From Asticcacaulis benevestitus DSM 16100 = ATCC BAA-896 (GTDB lineage Bacteria > Pseudomonadota > Alphaproteobacteria > Caulobacterales > Caulobacteraceae), in NCBI RefSeq assembly GCF_000376105.1, contig NZ_AQWM01000005.1:124001-188000 (forward strand): DNA of 64,000 bases, in the 5' to 3' direction. Under the pieces are notes generated by a model. It was not told where the DNA came from and ran no database searches. It saw only the letters and a program-made list of their open reading frames with translations. A program made the position numbers and the translations under genes. Positions 1 to 8,816 of this stretch are shown here, piece after piece. Each line of letters begins with the position of its first letter. The first letter of the stretch is position 1.

Positions 1-909
1 GCCGCCCGGCAGTTGTTCGATGTCTCCTACGCCCTGCCAGTGGCGGCGCGCAAGGCGCTGCTGGGCGAGGCGACGGCTCTCGGATTGGCCCATATGAGCG
101 GCCAGATCAAATGGAAGGGCCAGACCTTCGCCGTGCATCTGGCCGAGATGGAAGAAGAGGACGCCCTGTCGCATCTGGCCGTGCTGACCGATATCTCCGC
201 CGATGTGCGTGCCGCCGAGGCCAGCGCCCTGCGGGATCTGCTGAAAGTGCTGAATCACGAACTGATGAACGCCCTGACGCCGGTGGCTTCGATGAGCAAG
301 AGTGCCCTCGATCTGCTGGGAGATGACACGCCGGAATCTCGCGCTCAGGCGGCAAAAGCGCTGGAGCGCGTGGTGGCCCGCACCGAAGGGCTGACCGACT
401 TTATCAACGCCTATCGCGCGCTCACCCGCTTGCCGTCGCCGGTGATCCGGCCGTGCGGGCTTGGTCTGTGGCTGGACGTGCTGACCGAGAGTTTTGAGGC
501 GCAGTGGGCCGACAAGGGCGTGCGTTTCGAGTTGGAGACAGACGGGACTGACCTGTCGCTGCTGATGGACGAGGACCAGATGTGGCTGGGCGTCTCGAAC
601 CTGCTCAATAATGGTGCGCAGGCGGCGCTGGAAAAAGCTGATGCGCGCGTGCGTCTGCGCCTGAAGCGCGAGGGCGATGTGATGGTTTTCGAGGTCGAGG
701 ATTCCGGCAAGGGTATCCCGACCGAGAGCGCCGATCAGGTCTTTATGCCATTCTATTCAACCAAGGTGACCGGCACCGGCGTGGGGCTGAGCCTGGCGCG
801 ACAGATTGTTCAGGGTCACGGCAGCGCGCTGTTGCTTGTGCCAGTTCAGGAAGTGCGGCCTGATCCGCTGGGCGGTGCGTGCTTCCGGTTTCAGGTAAGG
901 GTGGGGTAG
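1..909 (+). CDS. Sensor histidine kinase, 5'-truncated by the window edge
   Basis: The reading frame is open from base 1 (four in-frame codons precede the first possible start, a TTG at 13), so the N-terminus lies outside the window. Visible: the end of a PAS-like or other sensor region, then a dimerisation/phosphoacceptor helix with the H-box LNHELMNALTP around residue 80, an N-box (LLNNGAQAAL), a G1 box (DSGKGIP) and a G2 box (GTGVGLSLARQI). It should autophosphorylate on the histidine and pass phosphate to a response regulator not seen here. The H-box style resembles NtrY-type kinases, but the missing N-terminus prevents subfamily assignment. The gene runs convergently toward the signalling operon at 1081-8032. 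Confidence 0.88.
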   Translation, partial: AARQLFDVSYALPVAARKALLGEATALGLAHMSGQIKWKGQTFAVHLAEMEEEDALSHLAVLTDISADVRAAEASALRDLLKVLNHELMNALTPVASMSKSALDLLGDDTPESRAQAAKALERVVARTEGLTDFINAYRALTRLPSPVIRPCGLGLWLDVLTESFEAQWADKGVRFELETDGTDLSLLMDEDQMWLGVSNLLNNGAQAALEKADARVRLRLKREGDVMVFEVEDSGKGIPTESADQVFMPFYSTKVTGTGVGLSLARQIVQGHGSALLLVPVQEVRPDPLGGACFRFQVRVG

Positions 910-928
910 AGGCTACGGTATCGCCCCG

Positions 929-947
929 CTCCCCCGCTACAGGGGAG
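929..947. repeat. CTCCCC/GGGGAG palindrome, copy 1
   Basis: A 6-bp inverted repeat, CTCCCC and GGGGAG around a 7-base loop, just after the stop of the upstream kinase. The same core occurs at 17801-17926 and 35679-35703, each time between convergent genes. It probably acts as a terminator or REP-like element. Confidence 0.6.
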
Positions 948-1005
948 GGTGAGTTCTTTTCTTTATCAAACGCCCATGCGGTAAAGGTTCAGCCTTGAGT
1001 CGCGT

Positions 1006-1050
1006 GCTAGCCGGCTAGCGACGCGGGTACTAAAGTACCCGCTAGCGACG
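1006..1050. repeat. Double palindrome between convergent genes
   Basis: A perfect 14-bp palindrome (GCTAGCCGGCTAGC, 1006-1019) is followed by a 9-bp stem GCGGGTACT/AGTACCCGC with a 2-base loop (1023-1042). The 9-mer CTAGCGACG is directly repeated at 1015-1023 and 1042-1050. The element could end transcription from both sides or bind a protein. No T-tract follows. Confidence 0.55.
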
Positions 1051-1080
1051 ACTGCGACGCAATCGGCCAAGGATGGACCT

Positions 1081-1476
1081 TTACCTGGCGGCAGCGATTT
1101 CGGCGAGCACCGTCTCTAGGGTTTCGAGATAGAGCGGCTTGACGAGATGGTGGTCAAAGCCGGCTTCCTGCGTCAGGCGGCGGTGTTCGCTTTCGCCCCA
1201 GCCGGTCTGAGCGATAAAAACGGCCTTGGCCAGATCCGGACGTGATTTCAGCTCGCGGCACAGGTCGTAACCGTTCATGCCGGGCAGGCCGATATCGATC
1301 ATGAAAACATGCGGCCTATAGTCCGCATAGGTGGCGATGGCTTGCTTGGCGTCAGCCGCCAGCTTGTATTCATAGCCGATCATCTCGACCAGCCAGCCGG
1401 TCGTCTGCGCCAGGGCTTCATTGTCCTCGACAATCATGATGCGCATGGTGTCAGCCGTGCCTGTTCCGTCAGCCAT
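1081..1476 (-). CDS. Single-domain response regulator
   Basis: 131 residues consisting of one receiver domain and nothing else. The acidic pocket is in IVEDNEA, the phosphoacceptor Asp is in MIDIGLPGMNG, the switch Thr is in QTGWGE and the conserved Lys is in LVKPL. It is the last gene of the operon. Its ATG overlaps the stop of the preceding REC-HK-REC gene by 8 bases, so translation is probably coupled. Its receiver closely resembles the C-terminal receiver of that neighbour (both have QTGWG and a DHH...KP segment), suggesting duplication of that domain. It probably serves as a phosphate acceptor or sink for the kinases of the operon. An internal Met at residue 11 is an alternative start. 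Confidence 0.9.
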   Translation of the reverse strand: MADGTGTADTMRIMIVEDNEALAQTTGWLVEMIGYEYKLAADAKQAIATYADYRPHVFMIDIGLPGMNGYDLCRELKSRPDLAKAVFIAQTGWGESEHRRLTQEAGFDHHLVKPLYLETLETVLAEIAAAR

Positions 1477-3118
1477 GGGTTGGTTCTCCCGCTTGGGCAG
1501 TGTGGGTAGGGGACGCTTTTGGCTCGGCTATATCTGCCAGCAGTTGCGTCAGCAGGTCAAGACTGACCGGCTTGGTGATGTGGTGGTCAAATCCAGCCGC
1601 AAACGCCTTCTGGCGATCGCTTTCCTGGCCCCAGCCAGTCTGGGCGATCAACACCTTGTGTTGGGTTTCCGGCATCTGGCGCAGGGCGCGGCAGACCTCA
1701 TAGCCGTCCATGCCGGGCATGCCGATGTCGAGCAGGATGACGTCAGGCAGCAAATCACGGGCGATTTCCAGCGCCTTCGCGCCTTCGTGCGCCACGGTCG
1801 CCTTGTGCCCGATCAGATCCAGCATCCACAGACTTGTCTGGGCGGAATCGACATTGTCATCGACGATCAGCACGTTCAGCGGGTGGGCAGTTTTGCTGGC
1901 TTTTTGCAGCGGCTTACCGATGGCGCCGCCGGCTTCATCGACCAGCGGCAGGCTAACGGTAAAGGTGCTGCCCGTGCCCGACCCGTCGCTGAAGGCGCGA
2001 CTGGTGCCGCCGTGCATCTCCACCAGCTTGCTGACAAGCGCCAGACCAATCCCCAGACCACCTTGCGAGCGATCAAGATGGCGGTCGGCTTGCGCGAACA
2101 GATCAAAGACGCGCGGCAACATGTCGGCCTCAATACCCAGGCCATTGTCGATGACCTCGATATCGACCTGGCCGTCATGCGGCTTGACGTTCATGCGGAT
2201 ATCGCCGCCTTCGGAGGTATATTTGGCGGCGTTGTTAAGCAGGTTGCTGATCACCTGCGCCAGGCGCGTCAGGTCGCCTTCGACCCACAGCGCCGTGTCC
2301 GGCATATCCAGGGTGAAGCTGTGCGTATTGGCGTCGATCAGGGGCTTGCTGGTCTCGATGGCGGCCTGCACCGCATCCTGCAGGCGCATGCGCTCCTTGC
2401 GCAGATCAATGCGGCCACGCGACACGCGCGACACATCGAGCAGGTCATCGATCAGCCGCACCAGATGGGTCAGTTGCCGGTCCATCATGCCGCGTACGGC
2501 CTCGGCACGCGGCCCTTCCGGCGACATGCGCAGGATCTGCAGACCATTACGGATCGGCGCCAGCGGATTGCGCAATTCGTGGGCCAGGGTGGCAAGGAAC
2601 TCATCCTTGCGCACATCGGCCTCTTTGAGCGCCTGGGCGTTGTCGCGGCTATCCTTGAGCAGACGCAGATTTTCTTCGGCGAAGGTTTTCAGATTATCGC
2701 GCTGGACGGCGATCTGCCGGCGCTGCACGTACAGTTCCGAGAACACCGCCACCTTCGAGCGCAGAATATCGGCTTCAAGCGGTTTTTCGAGGAAGTCGAC
2801 CGCACCCGCCTCATAGCCACGGAAACGGCGCGAGCGGTCGGTGACGCCGGCCGTCAGGAAGATGATAGGGATGCGGCGCGTGCGTTCGGAGCCGCGCATC
2901 ATTTCGGCCAGTTCGAAGCCGTCCATCTCCGGCATCTGGACATCGAGCAGCGCCAGGGCGACCTCGGTCTTGAGCAGGATTTCCAACGCCTCGGTGCCGG
3001 AACTCGCCTTGATGAATTCCAGCCCGTCACGGCGTAGCACAGCTTCGAGCGCGATCAGGTTTTCCGGCAGATCATCGACGATAAGGATGGGAACGGGTAT
3101 GGTGAAGGCCGGTTTCAT
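1469..3118 (-). CDS. Hybrid histidine kinase, REC-HisKA-HATPase-REC
   Basis: 549 residues, soluble, with no membrane segment. Order: receiver 1 (about 10-125, Asp59 in LLDVQMPEMDG), a coiled-coil linker (130-165), HisKA with His180 in LAHELRNPLAP, HATPase with N-box near 295 and G-boxes at 334 and 355, and receiver 2 (about 415-535, Asp464 in LLDIGMPGMDG). Having receivers at both ends suggests that the protein is itself a target of phosphotransfer, probably from the large hybrid kinase encoded first in the operon, and that it then passes phosphate on. Its ATG overlaps the cheB stop by 4 bases (ATGA) and its own stop overlaps the following lone receiver gene. Confidence 0.93.
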   Translation of the reverse strand: MKPAFTIPVPILIVDDLPENLIALEAVLRRDGLEFIKASSGTEALEILLKTEVALALLDVQMPEMDGFELAEMMRGSERTRRIPIIFLTAGVTDRSRRFRGYEAGAVDFLEKPLEADILRSKVAVFSELYVQRRQIAVQRDNLKTFAEENLRLLKDSRDNAQALKEADVRKDEFLATLAHELRNPLAPIRNGLQILRMSPEGPRAEAVRGMMDRQLTHLVRLIDDLLDVSRVSRGRIDLRKERMRLQDAVQAAIETSKPLIDANTHSFTLDMPDTALWVEGDLTRLAQVISNLLNNAAKYTSEGGDIRMNVKPHDGQVDIEVIDNGLGIEADMLPRVFDLFAQADRHLDRSQGGLGIGLALVSKLVEMHGGTSRAFSDGSGTGSTFTVSLPLVDEAGGAIGKPLQKASKTAHPLNVLIVDDNVDSAQTSLWMLDLIGHKATVAHEGAKALEIARDLLPDVILLDIGMPGMDGYEVCRALRQMPETQHKVLIAQTGWGQESDRQKAFAAGFDHHITKPVSLDLLTQLLADIAEPKASPTHTAQAGEPTHG

Positions 3119-3732
3119 ACCTGCACCGCCTTGATCAGCTCATCGGCGATCTGTTCCAGTGTGAGGGATTCGGCCTGCGGAGACATGGCCAGCGCGGCTT
3201 CGGGCATGGCGCTGGCATAGGCCTGATCGGGGCGCTGCACCAGAGCGCGGCCACCTTCCTTGACGACCTGTTTGAGGCCGGCGGCGCCATCGGGATTGGC
3301 GCCCGTCAGGATAATGCCGATCAGCCCTTCACCGTAAACATCCGCGGCGGTCTCAAACAAAACATCAACCGAGGGGCGCGAGAACAGCACCGGCTCTTCG
3401 GACGACAAAGACAGACGGCGATCCGACTCAATCAGCAAATGATAGTCGGGCGGCGCGAAATAGACATAACCGGGCAGGATGTCCTCCTTGTCGTCAGCCT
3501 CGCGCACGGTCAGCGCGCACTTGTCATCGAACAACTTGGCCACCACGCTGTTGCGATCGGGCGGCAGGTGAATAACGATCATGATCGGCAGGGGATAGTC
3601 AGCCGGCAGGGTGGGCAGTATCGCCGACAAAGCCTTCAGACCACCCGCCGACACGCCGATCACCACCGCTTCGGGCTCAGTATGGCGCACGATAATATCC
3701 GAGGCTTTCCGGCTTTTCATTACGGTACTCAT
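3115..3732 (-). CDS. cheB: CheB-type protein-glutamate methylesterase without receiver
   Basis: 205 residues covering only the CheB catalytic domain. The likely catalytic triad is visible: Ser28 in GVSAGG, His55 in IHLPP and Asp148 in TGANPDGA. Family members remove methyl groups from (or deamidate) glutamates of chemoreceptors. Classical CheB carries an N-terminal receiver that gates activity; here it is absent, as in CheB-like proteins linked to hybrid kinases. It overlaps cheR by 4 bases upstream and the REC-HK-REC gene by 4 bases downstream. No chemoreceptor, CheA or CheW is encoded nearby, so the substrate is unclear; the kinase at 4556-8032, with its long coiled coil, is a possible target (inference). 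Confidence 0.92.
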   Translation of the reverse strand: MSTVMKSRKASDIIVRHTEPEAVVIGVSAGGLKALSAILPTLPADYPLPIMIVIHLPPDRNSVVAKLFDDKCALTVREADDKEDILPGYVYFAPPDYHLLIESDRRLSLSSEEPVLFSRPSVDVLFETAADVYGEGLIGIILTGANPDGAAGLKQVVKEGGRALVQRPDQAYASAMPEAALAMSPQAESLTLEQIADELIKAVQV

Positions 3733-4571
3733 GTCACATCCCGTTTCTGGTAGATGCGCTCATCATGAGCAAAATCGGTGAAGGCGTCCGCGCTGGAAGA
3801 AAAGCGCAGGGTCTCCTTGGAGCCCAGCCCCAGGAAGCCCTTGCGCGCCAGCGAGCCCTTGAACAGGGTGATGGCGCGATCCTGAAGCTCGCGATCGAAA
3901 TAGATCAGCACATTACGGCACGACACCATGTGTGTTTCGGCGAAGACGGCGTCGGTGGCCAAACTGTGATCCGAAAAGACGACATTCTTGCGCAGGGTCT
4001 TGTCGAACGAAGCGGCGCCATAGGCGGCGGTGTAATAGTCCGACAACGAACCCTTGCCGCCCGAAAGACGGTGGTTTTCGGTGAACAGCTTGATGCGCTC
4101 AAGGCTGTAGACCCCGGCCTCAGCCTTTTTCAGCGCGTCGTGATTGATGTCGGTGGCGTAGAACATCGTGCGCTCGAACAGCCCCTCTTCGCGGAAGAGG
4201 ATGGCGAAGGAATAGACCTCCTCGCCGGTCGATGAACCCGCGATCCACACCTTGAGCGAGGGATAGGTCTTGAGGTGCGGCACCACTTTTTCGCGGATGG
4301 CCTTGAAATAGAGCGGGTCGCGAAACAGTTCCGATACCTGCACGGTCAGATAGGGCAGCATGGCGGTCATCATGCCGGGATCATGCAGCACCATGTCTTG
4401 CAAGGCCGATACGGTCTGGCAGTTGAAATGGTCGCGCGCCTGCAACAGACGGCGTTTGATCGACGCCATGGCGTAGCCACGAAAGTCATAGTGGTACTTA
4501 CGGAAGATGGCCTCAAGCAGAAGCCGTATCTCGATGTCTTCCGTCTTTGGGGGCATTATCTCGGCATCCAT
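3729..4571 (-). CDS. cheR: CheR-type protein-glutamate methyltransferase
   Basis: 280 residues, the usual CheR length. A short helical N-terminal domain carries YAMASIKRRL. The LTVQVSELFRDPLYF segment matches the conserved CheR region, and the SAM-binding loop is GSSTGEE at 112-118. VSCRNVLIYFD near the C-terminus is also family-typical. It should transfer methyl groups from SAM to receptor glutamates. The start is ambiguous: the ATG at 4571 overlaps the kinase stop by 16 bases, while Met6 (ATG at 4556) gives a TAATG junction; neither has a clear ribosome-binding site, which fits translational coupling. It pairs with the neighbouring CheB. Confidence 0.92.
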   Translation of the reverse strand: MDAEIMPPKTEDIEIRLLLEAIFRKYHYDFRGYAMASIKRRLLQARDHFNCQTVSALQDMVLHDPGMMTAMLPYLTVQVSELFRDPLYFKAIREKVVPHLKTYPSLKVWIAGSSTGEEVYSFAILFREEGLFERTMFYATDINHDALKKAEAGVYSLERIKLFTENHRLSGGKGSLSDYYTAAYGAASFDKTLRKNVVFSDHSLATDAVFAETHMVSCRNVLIYFDRELQDRAITLFKGSLARKGFLGLGSKETLRFSSSADAFTDFAHDERIYQKRDVT

Positions 4572-7500
4572 ACGCGCACCAGGGAAATGAGTTTTTCGAC
4601 GTCGAGCGGCTTGGCCATATAGTCATTCGCGCCGGCGTCAATGCAGCGCTCCTGATCGTCCTTCATCGCCTTGGCCGTCAGCATGATCACCGGCAGCTTG
4701 GCCCAGTCACGGCGCTTGCGGATTTCGCGCGTCGCGGTCAGGCCGTCCATTTCGGGCATCATGACGTCCATCAGCACCAGATCGACGGCGTCGGGATTGT
4801 CCTTGCGATCATTGGTCTTTTCCAGCGCATCGAGCGCCTCGAGGCCATTGCGCGCGATGGTGACGATGGCGCCCAGCGGCTCGAAGATGTTGGTGACGGC
4901 ATAGACATTGCGCACATCATCCTCGACCACCAGAATACGACGGCCTTCCAGCATGGCGTCCCGGCTCTTGGCCTTCTTGAGCAGGGTCTGTTGCTCGGGC
5001 GACAGTTCCGACACCACCTGGTGCAGGAACAGCGTCACCTCATCGAGCAGGCGCTCCGGCGACTTGGCGCCCTTGATGATGATGGACGAAGAGTAACGGC
5101 GCAGCTTCTGCTCGTCGTCGTAGGAGAGATCGCGGCCGGTGTAGACGATAACCGGCGGGAAGGCGTAGGCATCCTCGTGGCTGAGGGTTTCCAGTAGCGA
5201 ATAGCCAGTGGCGTCGGGCAGGGTGAGATCGAGCACCATGCAGTCGAAGGTCTGGACTTTCAGCAGTTCGAGACATTCCGCCGCCGTGCCGACCGCGATG
5301 GTCTGGGTGTCGTTGCTTTTCAGCAGGCGCGCCACACTGTCGCGCTGGACCTCGTCATCCTCGACGATCAGGACACGGCGCATCTGCTGGCTCAGGCGCT
5401 CTTCCAGCGATTTGAAGGCGTCCACCAGTTCGTCGCGCTTGACGGGCTTCAGCATATAGCCGACCGCGCCAAGCGACAGGGCGGTGTGCTGGTAATCGCT
5501 GCCCGAGACGACGTGAACCGGAATATGGCGGGTGCGGTTGTCACGCTTCAGACGATCGAGCACCGACAGGCCGGAATGATCGGGCAGGCCGATATCGAGC
5601 ACCACGGCTGACGGCGTATATTGCTGCACCATGTCGAGCGCTTCTTCCGCGGTGGTCGCCACCAGGCAAAGGAAGTCCTGATCATGGGCCAGGTCGTAGA
5701 GAATAGCGGCGAAGGAGACATCGTCCTCAACCACCAGGATAGTACGGCGCGACGGATCGAGCTTGTCGCGATCATCCTGCACCCGGCCCGGCTTGAGCAC
5801 CGGCTTGGCCGTTCTGGCCTTGCTCTCAGCCATCACAGGTGACTTGACGTGAGGCGCTGCGGCGATCTCCAGCGTATCGTCGCGCTCGATCCCCGGCATG
5901 ATGGCGCGCGGCACGACGGCCCCCGGATCATAGGCCATCGGCAGGGTGAGCGAGAAGGCACTGCCCTTGCCCATGGCGCTCTTGAGACTGATGCGGCCGC
6001 CGAGCAGGCGCGTCAGTTCCCGCGAAATCGACAGGCCAAGGCCGGTGCCGCCATACTTGCGGCTGATCGTGCCATCGGCCTGTCGGAAAGCGTCGAAAAT
6101 GGCATCCTGATGATCGGGCGAAATGCCGATGCCGGTATCGGTCACGGTCATCACAATCTGATCGTCAGCACCCTTTGACAGGGCCAGTTCGACCGAACCG
6201 CTTTCGGTAAATTTGAAGGCATTGGACAGCAGGTTTTTCAGCACCTGTTCCAGACGCTGGCGATCAGCCTCGATGGCGTCGGGCAGATTCTTGGCCACCT
6301 TTACCTTGAAATCGAGCTTCTTCTGGCCGGCGATCGGATCGAAGACGCGCTGCATATCCTTGATCAGGCGACTGAGCGACAGGCTTTCAGCGCGGATCTC
6401 CATCTGGCCGGCTTCGATCTTGCTGAGATCGAGAATATCGTTGATCAGGGCCAGCAGGTCATTGCCCGACGACTGGATGGTCTGGGCGAACTTGACCTGT
6501 TCCTCGGTCAGGTTGCCGTCCGGATTATCACCCAGAAGCTTGGCCAGGATCAGCGACGAATTGAGCGGTGTGCGCAGTTCGTGCGACATGTTGGCGAGGA
6601 AGTCGGACTTGTAGCGGCTGGCCTGCTCCAGTTCCTGCGCCTTCAGCTCGACCGACTGTTTGGTGCGGCCGAGATCGTCCTTCTGCTGCTCCAGAATCGC
6701 CGCCTGCTCCTCAAGCTGGGCATTGGTCTGTTCGAGTTCGGCCTGTTGCTGCTCAAGGCGGAAGTGCGTCTCTTTCAGTGCGCGGCTCTGCTCTTCCAGT
6801 TCCTCGTTATTGACGCGCAGCTCCTCGCCCTGGCTTTGCAGTTCTTCGGACTGACGCTGGGTTTCTTCGAGCAGGTTTTGCAGATTGGCGCGATAATTGG
6901 CCGACTGTATGGCGATGCTGATCGATTCCGACACGCGCGCCAGCAGTTCCTGCGTGCTGTCCGGCATGGTGTGAAGAAAGCCCAGCTCGACAACGGCATC
7001 GACCACCTTTTCCGACCGGGCCGGCGCGATCAGCACATGGCGCGGCCGCCATTTACCGAGTGCTGCGCACACCGCCAGATGGCTTTCTGGCAGATCACGC
7101 AGCACCAGGGTCTGGGCCTCGGTGACTACCTGGCCCAGCAGACCGTCCTGCGTCCCGAATACAACCGGGATATCATTTTGCTCGGGCACACCGAAGGTGG
7201 CGACCCGGCGATAAACACCATCCACCCGCGCGAAGAAGGCGCCGGCATGGGCATGGGTATAGTTGGACAGATAGGTCAGGATGCTGTTGCCAAGCTGATC
7301 CAGCCGCTGCTCGCCCATCATGGTGGCGCTGACCCCCACCTGGCCAGCCTGCAGCCACTCTTCCTGTCGGCGCAGCGTCGAGGCACGCGTGATCATCCAG
7401 GTGATCAGGCCTGACAACAGAACACCAATCACAGCCGCCACGGTGACGCTGATCAGCGCCATCTTGTAGGCCTCGTTCATTTCGGCAACGCGCTGTTCGC

Positions 7501-8032
7501 GGCGTTGCGTCTCGACCGCCTGCATGCCAAAGACCTGCGAGCGAATCTGGTCCATATAGGCCTTGCCGCTATTCCCCCTGACGATGACCAGCGCAGGCTC
7601 GAAGCCTTGATTACGGCGTATTTCGATCGTGCGGGCCAACTCCCCCAGCTTGCCATAGGTGAGTTCGCGCAGACGCGATAACCGCACCTGCTGTTCGGGC
7701 TCATCGGCCAGCAACAGGTTGAGCTTGGTCAACTGATCGTCAACCTGCGCGACCGAAAGATTGTAAGGATCGAGATAGCTGTCCTCGCCGGTCAGGACAT
7801 AGCCACGCTGGCCGGTTTCGGCATCCTTGACGGTCGACAACAGCTCGTTCAGCCCGATCAGAATTTTGTGTGTCTGCTGAACCAGCAGGGCGTCCTTCTG
7901 GACGGTCTGGATATTCGCGTAGGAAACGATGCCGCTGATGATGAAGAAAATACCCACCAGCGCCAGGCCAAGTGATACTGTCAAATCGGCGCGTATCTGG
8001 CGCCCTGGCCGCGTCGCAAAGTTTCGTAACAT
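4556..8032 (-). CDS. CHASE3 hybrid histidine kinase with three C-terminal receivers
   Basis: 1158 residues. Order: membrane helix 1 (about 17-40), periplasmic CHASE3 sensor (about 41-190, with the typical TGQRGYVLTG), membrane helix 2 (192-215), a GAF-like segment (about 230-380), a long Gln/Glu-rich coiled coil (385-470), HisKA with His484 in NMSHELRTPLN, HATPase (G2 box GGTGLGLSIS near 660), and three receivers with Asp813, Asp935 and Asp1089. It is the first gene of a five-gene operon with cheR and cheB. Multi-receiver CHASE3 kinases next to CheB/CheR are known in other proteobacteria. The several receivers suggest branching or a phosphate sink. The sensed signal is unknown. Confidence 0.93.
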   Translation of the reverse strand: MLRNFATRPGRQIRADLTVSLGLALVGIFFIISGIVSYANIQTVQKDALLVQQTHKILIGLNELLSTVKDAETGQRGYVLTGEDSYLDPYNLSVAQVDDQLTKLNLLLADEPEQQVRLSRLRELTYGKLGELARTIEIRRNQGFEPALVIVRGNSGKAYMDQIRSQVFGMQAVETQRREQRVAEMNEAYKMALISVTVAAVIGVLLSGLITWMITRASTLRRQEEWLQAGQVGVSATMMGEQRLDQLGNSILTYLSNYTHAHAGAFFARVDGVYRRVATFGVPEQNDIPVVFGTQDGLLGQVVTEAQTLVLRDLPESHLAVCAALGKWRPRHVLIAPARSEKVVDAVVELGFLHTMPDSTQELLARVSESISIAIQSANYRANLQNLLEETQRQSEELQSQGEELRVNNEELEEQSRALKETHFRLEQQQAELEQTNAQLEEQAAILEQQKDDLGRTKQSVELKAQELEQASRYKSDFLANMSHELRTPLNSSLILAKLLGDNPDGNLTEEQVKFAQTIQSSGNDLLALINDILDLSKIEAGQMEIRAESLSLSRLIKDMQRVFDPIAGQKKLDFKVKVAKNLPDAIEADRQRLEQVLKNLLSNAFKFTESGSVELALSKGADDQIVMTVTDTGIGISPDHQDAIFDAFRQADGTISRKYGGTGLGLSISRELTRLLGGRISLKSAMGKGSAFSLTLPMAYDPGAVVPRAIMPGIERDDTLEIAAAPHVKSPVMAESKARTAKPVLKPGRVQDDRDKLDPSRRTILVVEDDVSFAAILYDLAHDQDFLCLVATTAEEALDMVQQYTPSAVVLDIGLPDHSGLSVLDRLKRDNRTRHIPVHVVSGSDYQHTALSLGAVGYMLKPVKRDELVDAFKSLEERLSQQMRRVLIVEDDEVQRDSVARLLKSNDTQTIAVGTAAECLELLKVQTFDCMVLDLTLPDATGYSLLETLSHEDAYAFPPVIVYTGRDLSYDDEQKLRRYSSSIIIKGAKSPERLLDEVTLFLHQVVSELSPEQQTLLKKAKSRDAMLEGRRILVVEDDVRNVYAVTNIFEPLGAIVTIARNGLEALDALEKTNDRKDNPDAVDLVLMDVMMPEMDGLTATREIRKRRDWAKLPVIMLTAKAMKDDQERCIDAGANDYMAKPLDVEKLISLVRVWMPR

Positions 8033-8135
8033 CAGCTTTCCAGTCCCCCGTATTTTTTCATCGCAGCAAGCGGCACAGAAATAAATTTCTGGCCGTCGTA
8101 TATAAAAACCCTATGGAGCACGCCGTAAGCATCCA

Positions 8136-8158
8136 ATAAGGAGCCCGTGGCTCCTTAT
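8136..8158. promoter_or_regulatory. Perfect inverted repeat in a divergent promoter region
   Basis: ATAAGGAGCC and GGCTCCTTAT, 10-bp arms around a 3-base centre, lie between the divergent hybrid-kinase operon and mobA. An operator is the simplest reading. A terminator is less likely because both flanking genes point away from it. Confidence 0.45.
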
Positions 8159-8246
8159 AAAAATTCCATAAAGACGGTTGTATTTTAAAGGTTTTGAACG
8201 CCACTCAGCCTTTGCCAAACGGCAGGGCGCACGGTACATTCTGACC

Positions 8247-8816
8247 ATGATAGCGAAAGTCGTAATCCTCGCCGGCGGAGAAGGCAAGCGCATGGGCGGG
8301 CACAAGCCCTTTGCGCCTTATGGACATTCGACCCTGATTGAAGCCGCTATGGCGCGCCTGAAACCGCAAACCCGCGAGATCGTTATCAATGCCGGTGCGC
8401 CGGGGACGCCACTTGCTCTGCCCTTATCCTGCCTGGATGCGCGCCTGATCTTCGATGAGCTCACAGGCCTTGGCCCCTTGAGCGGTGTTTTGAGCGCGCT
8501 CGACATGGCAAAGACCGACGGAGACACCTCGGTCATCACCACGCCGTGCGACATGCCGCACCTGCCGTTTGACATGGTAGCGCAACTTTTGGCCGCCCCG
8601 CCTGCCGATGTGGTCTATTTCAAGGGCGCGCGTGACTATCCGCTATGCGCTCTGTGGCAGGTTTCTTTGGCGGCGGACTTGCGCGATGCTCTGAAAAAAG
8701 CTGAAGGCGGTCTGGCAGTCATGCGCTTCCTGGCGACGCTGAAAACCGGGCACATCGCCGTGAGCGATGATGCGGCCTTCACCAATATCAACCACCCGCC
8801 TTTAGCCCCCGGTTAG
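8247..8816 (+). CDS. mobA: Molybdenum cofactor guanylyltransferase MobA
   Basis: 189 residues. It transfers GMP from GTP to molybdopterin, making the guanine dinucleotide form of the cofactor in the cytoplasm. The nucleotide-binding start LAGGEGKRMGGHKPF is the family signature, and TPCDMPHLP carries the metal-binding Asp. The ATG at 8247 is chosen because it places the signature at residue 7, as usual. The frame stays open upstream to 8178, but that extension has no family match that I can see. Its 3' end overlaps the convergent moaA gene by 15 bases, placing two molybdenum cofactor genes tail to tail. Confidence 0.9.
   Translation: MIAKVVILAGGEGKRMGGHKPFAPYGHSTLIEAAMARLKPQTREIVINAGAPGTPLALPLSCLDARLIFDELTGLGPLSGVLSALDMAKTDGDTSVITTPCDMPHLPFDMVAQLLAAPPADVVYFKGARDYPLCALWQVSLAADLRDALKKAEGGLAVMRFLATLKTGHIAVSDDAAFTNINHPPLAPG

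Noticed and set aside
1421-3037. A 538-codon plus-strand frame opposite the REC-HK-REC gene
   Set aside because: Its opposite strand encodes a complete hybrid kinase with all motifs. Its own translation shows no family motif, and it starts inside another gene; it is a mirror of GC-rich codon use.
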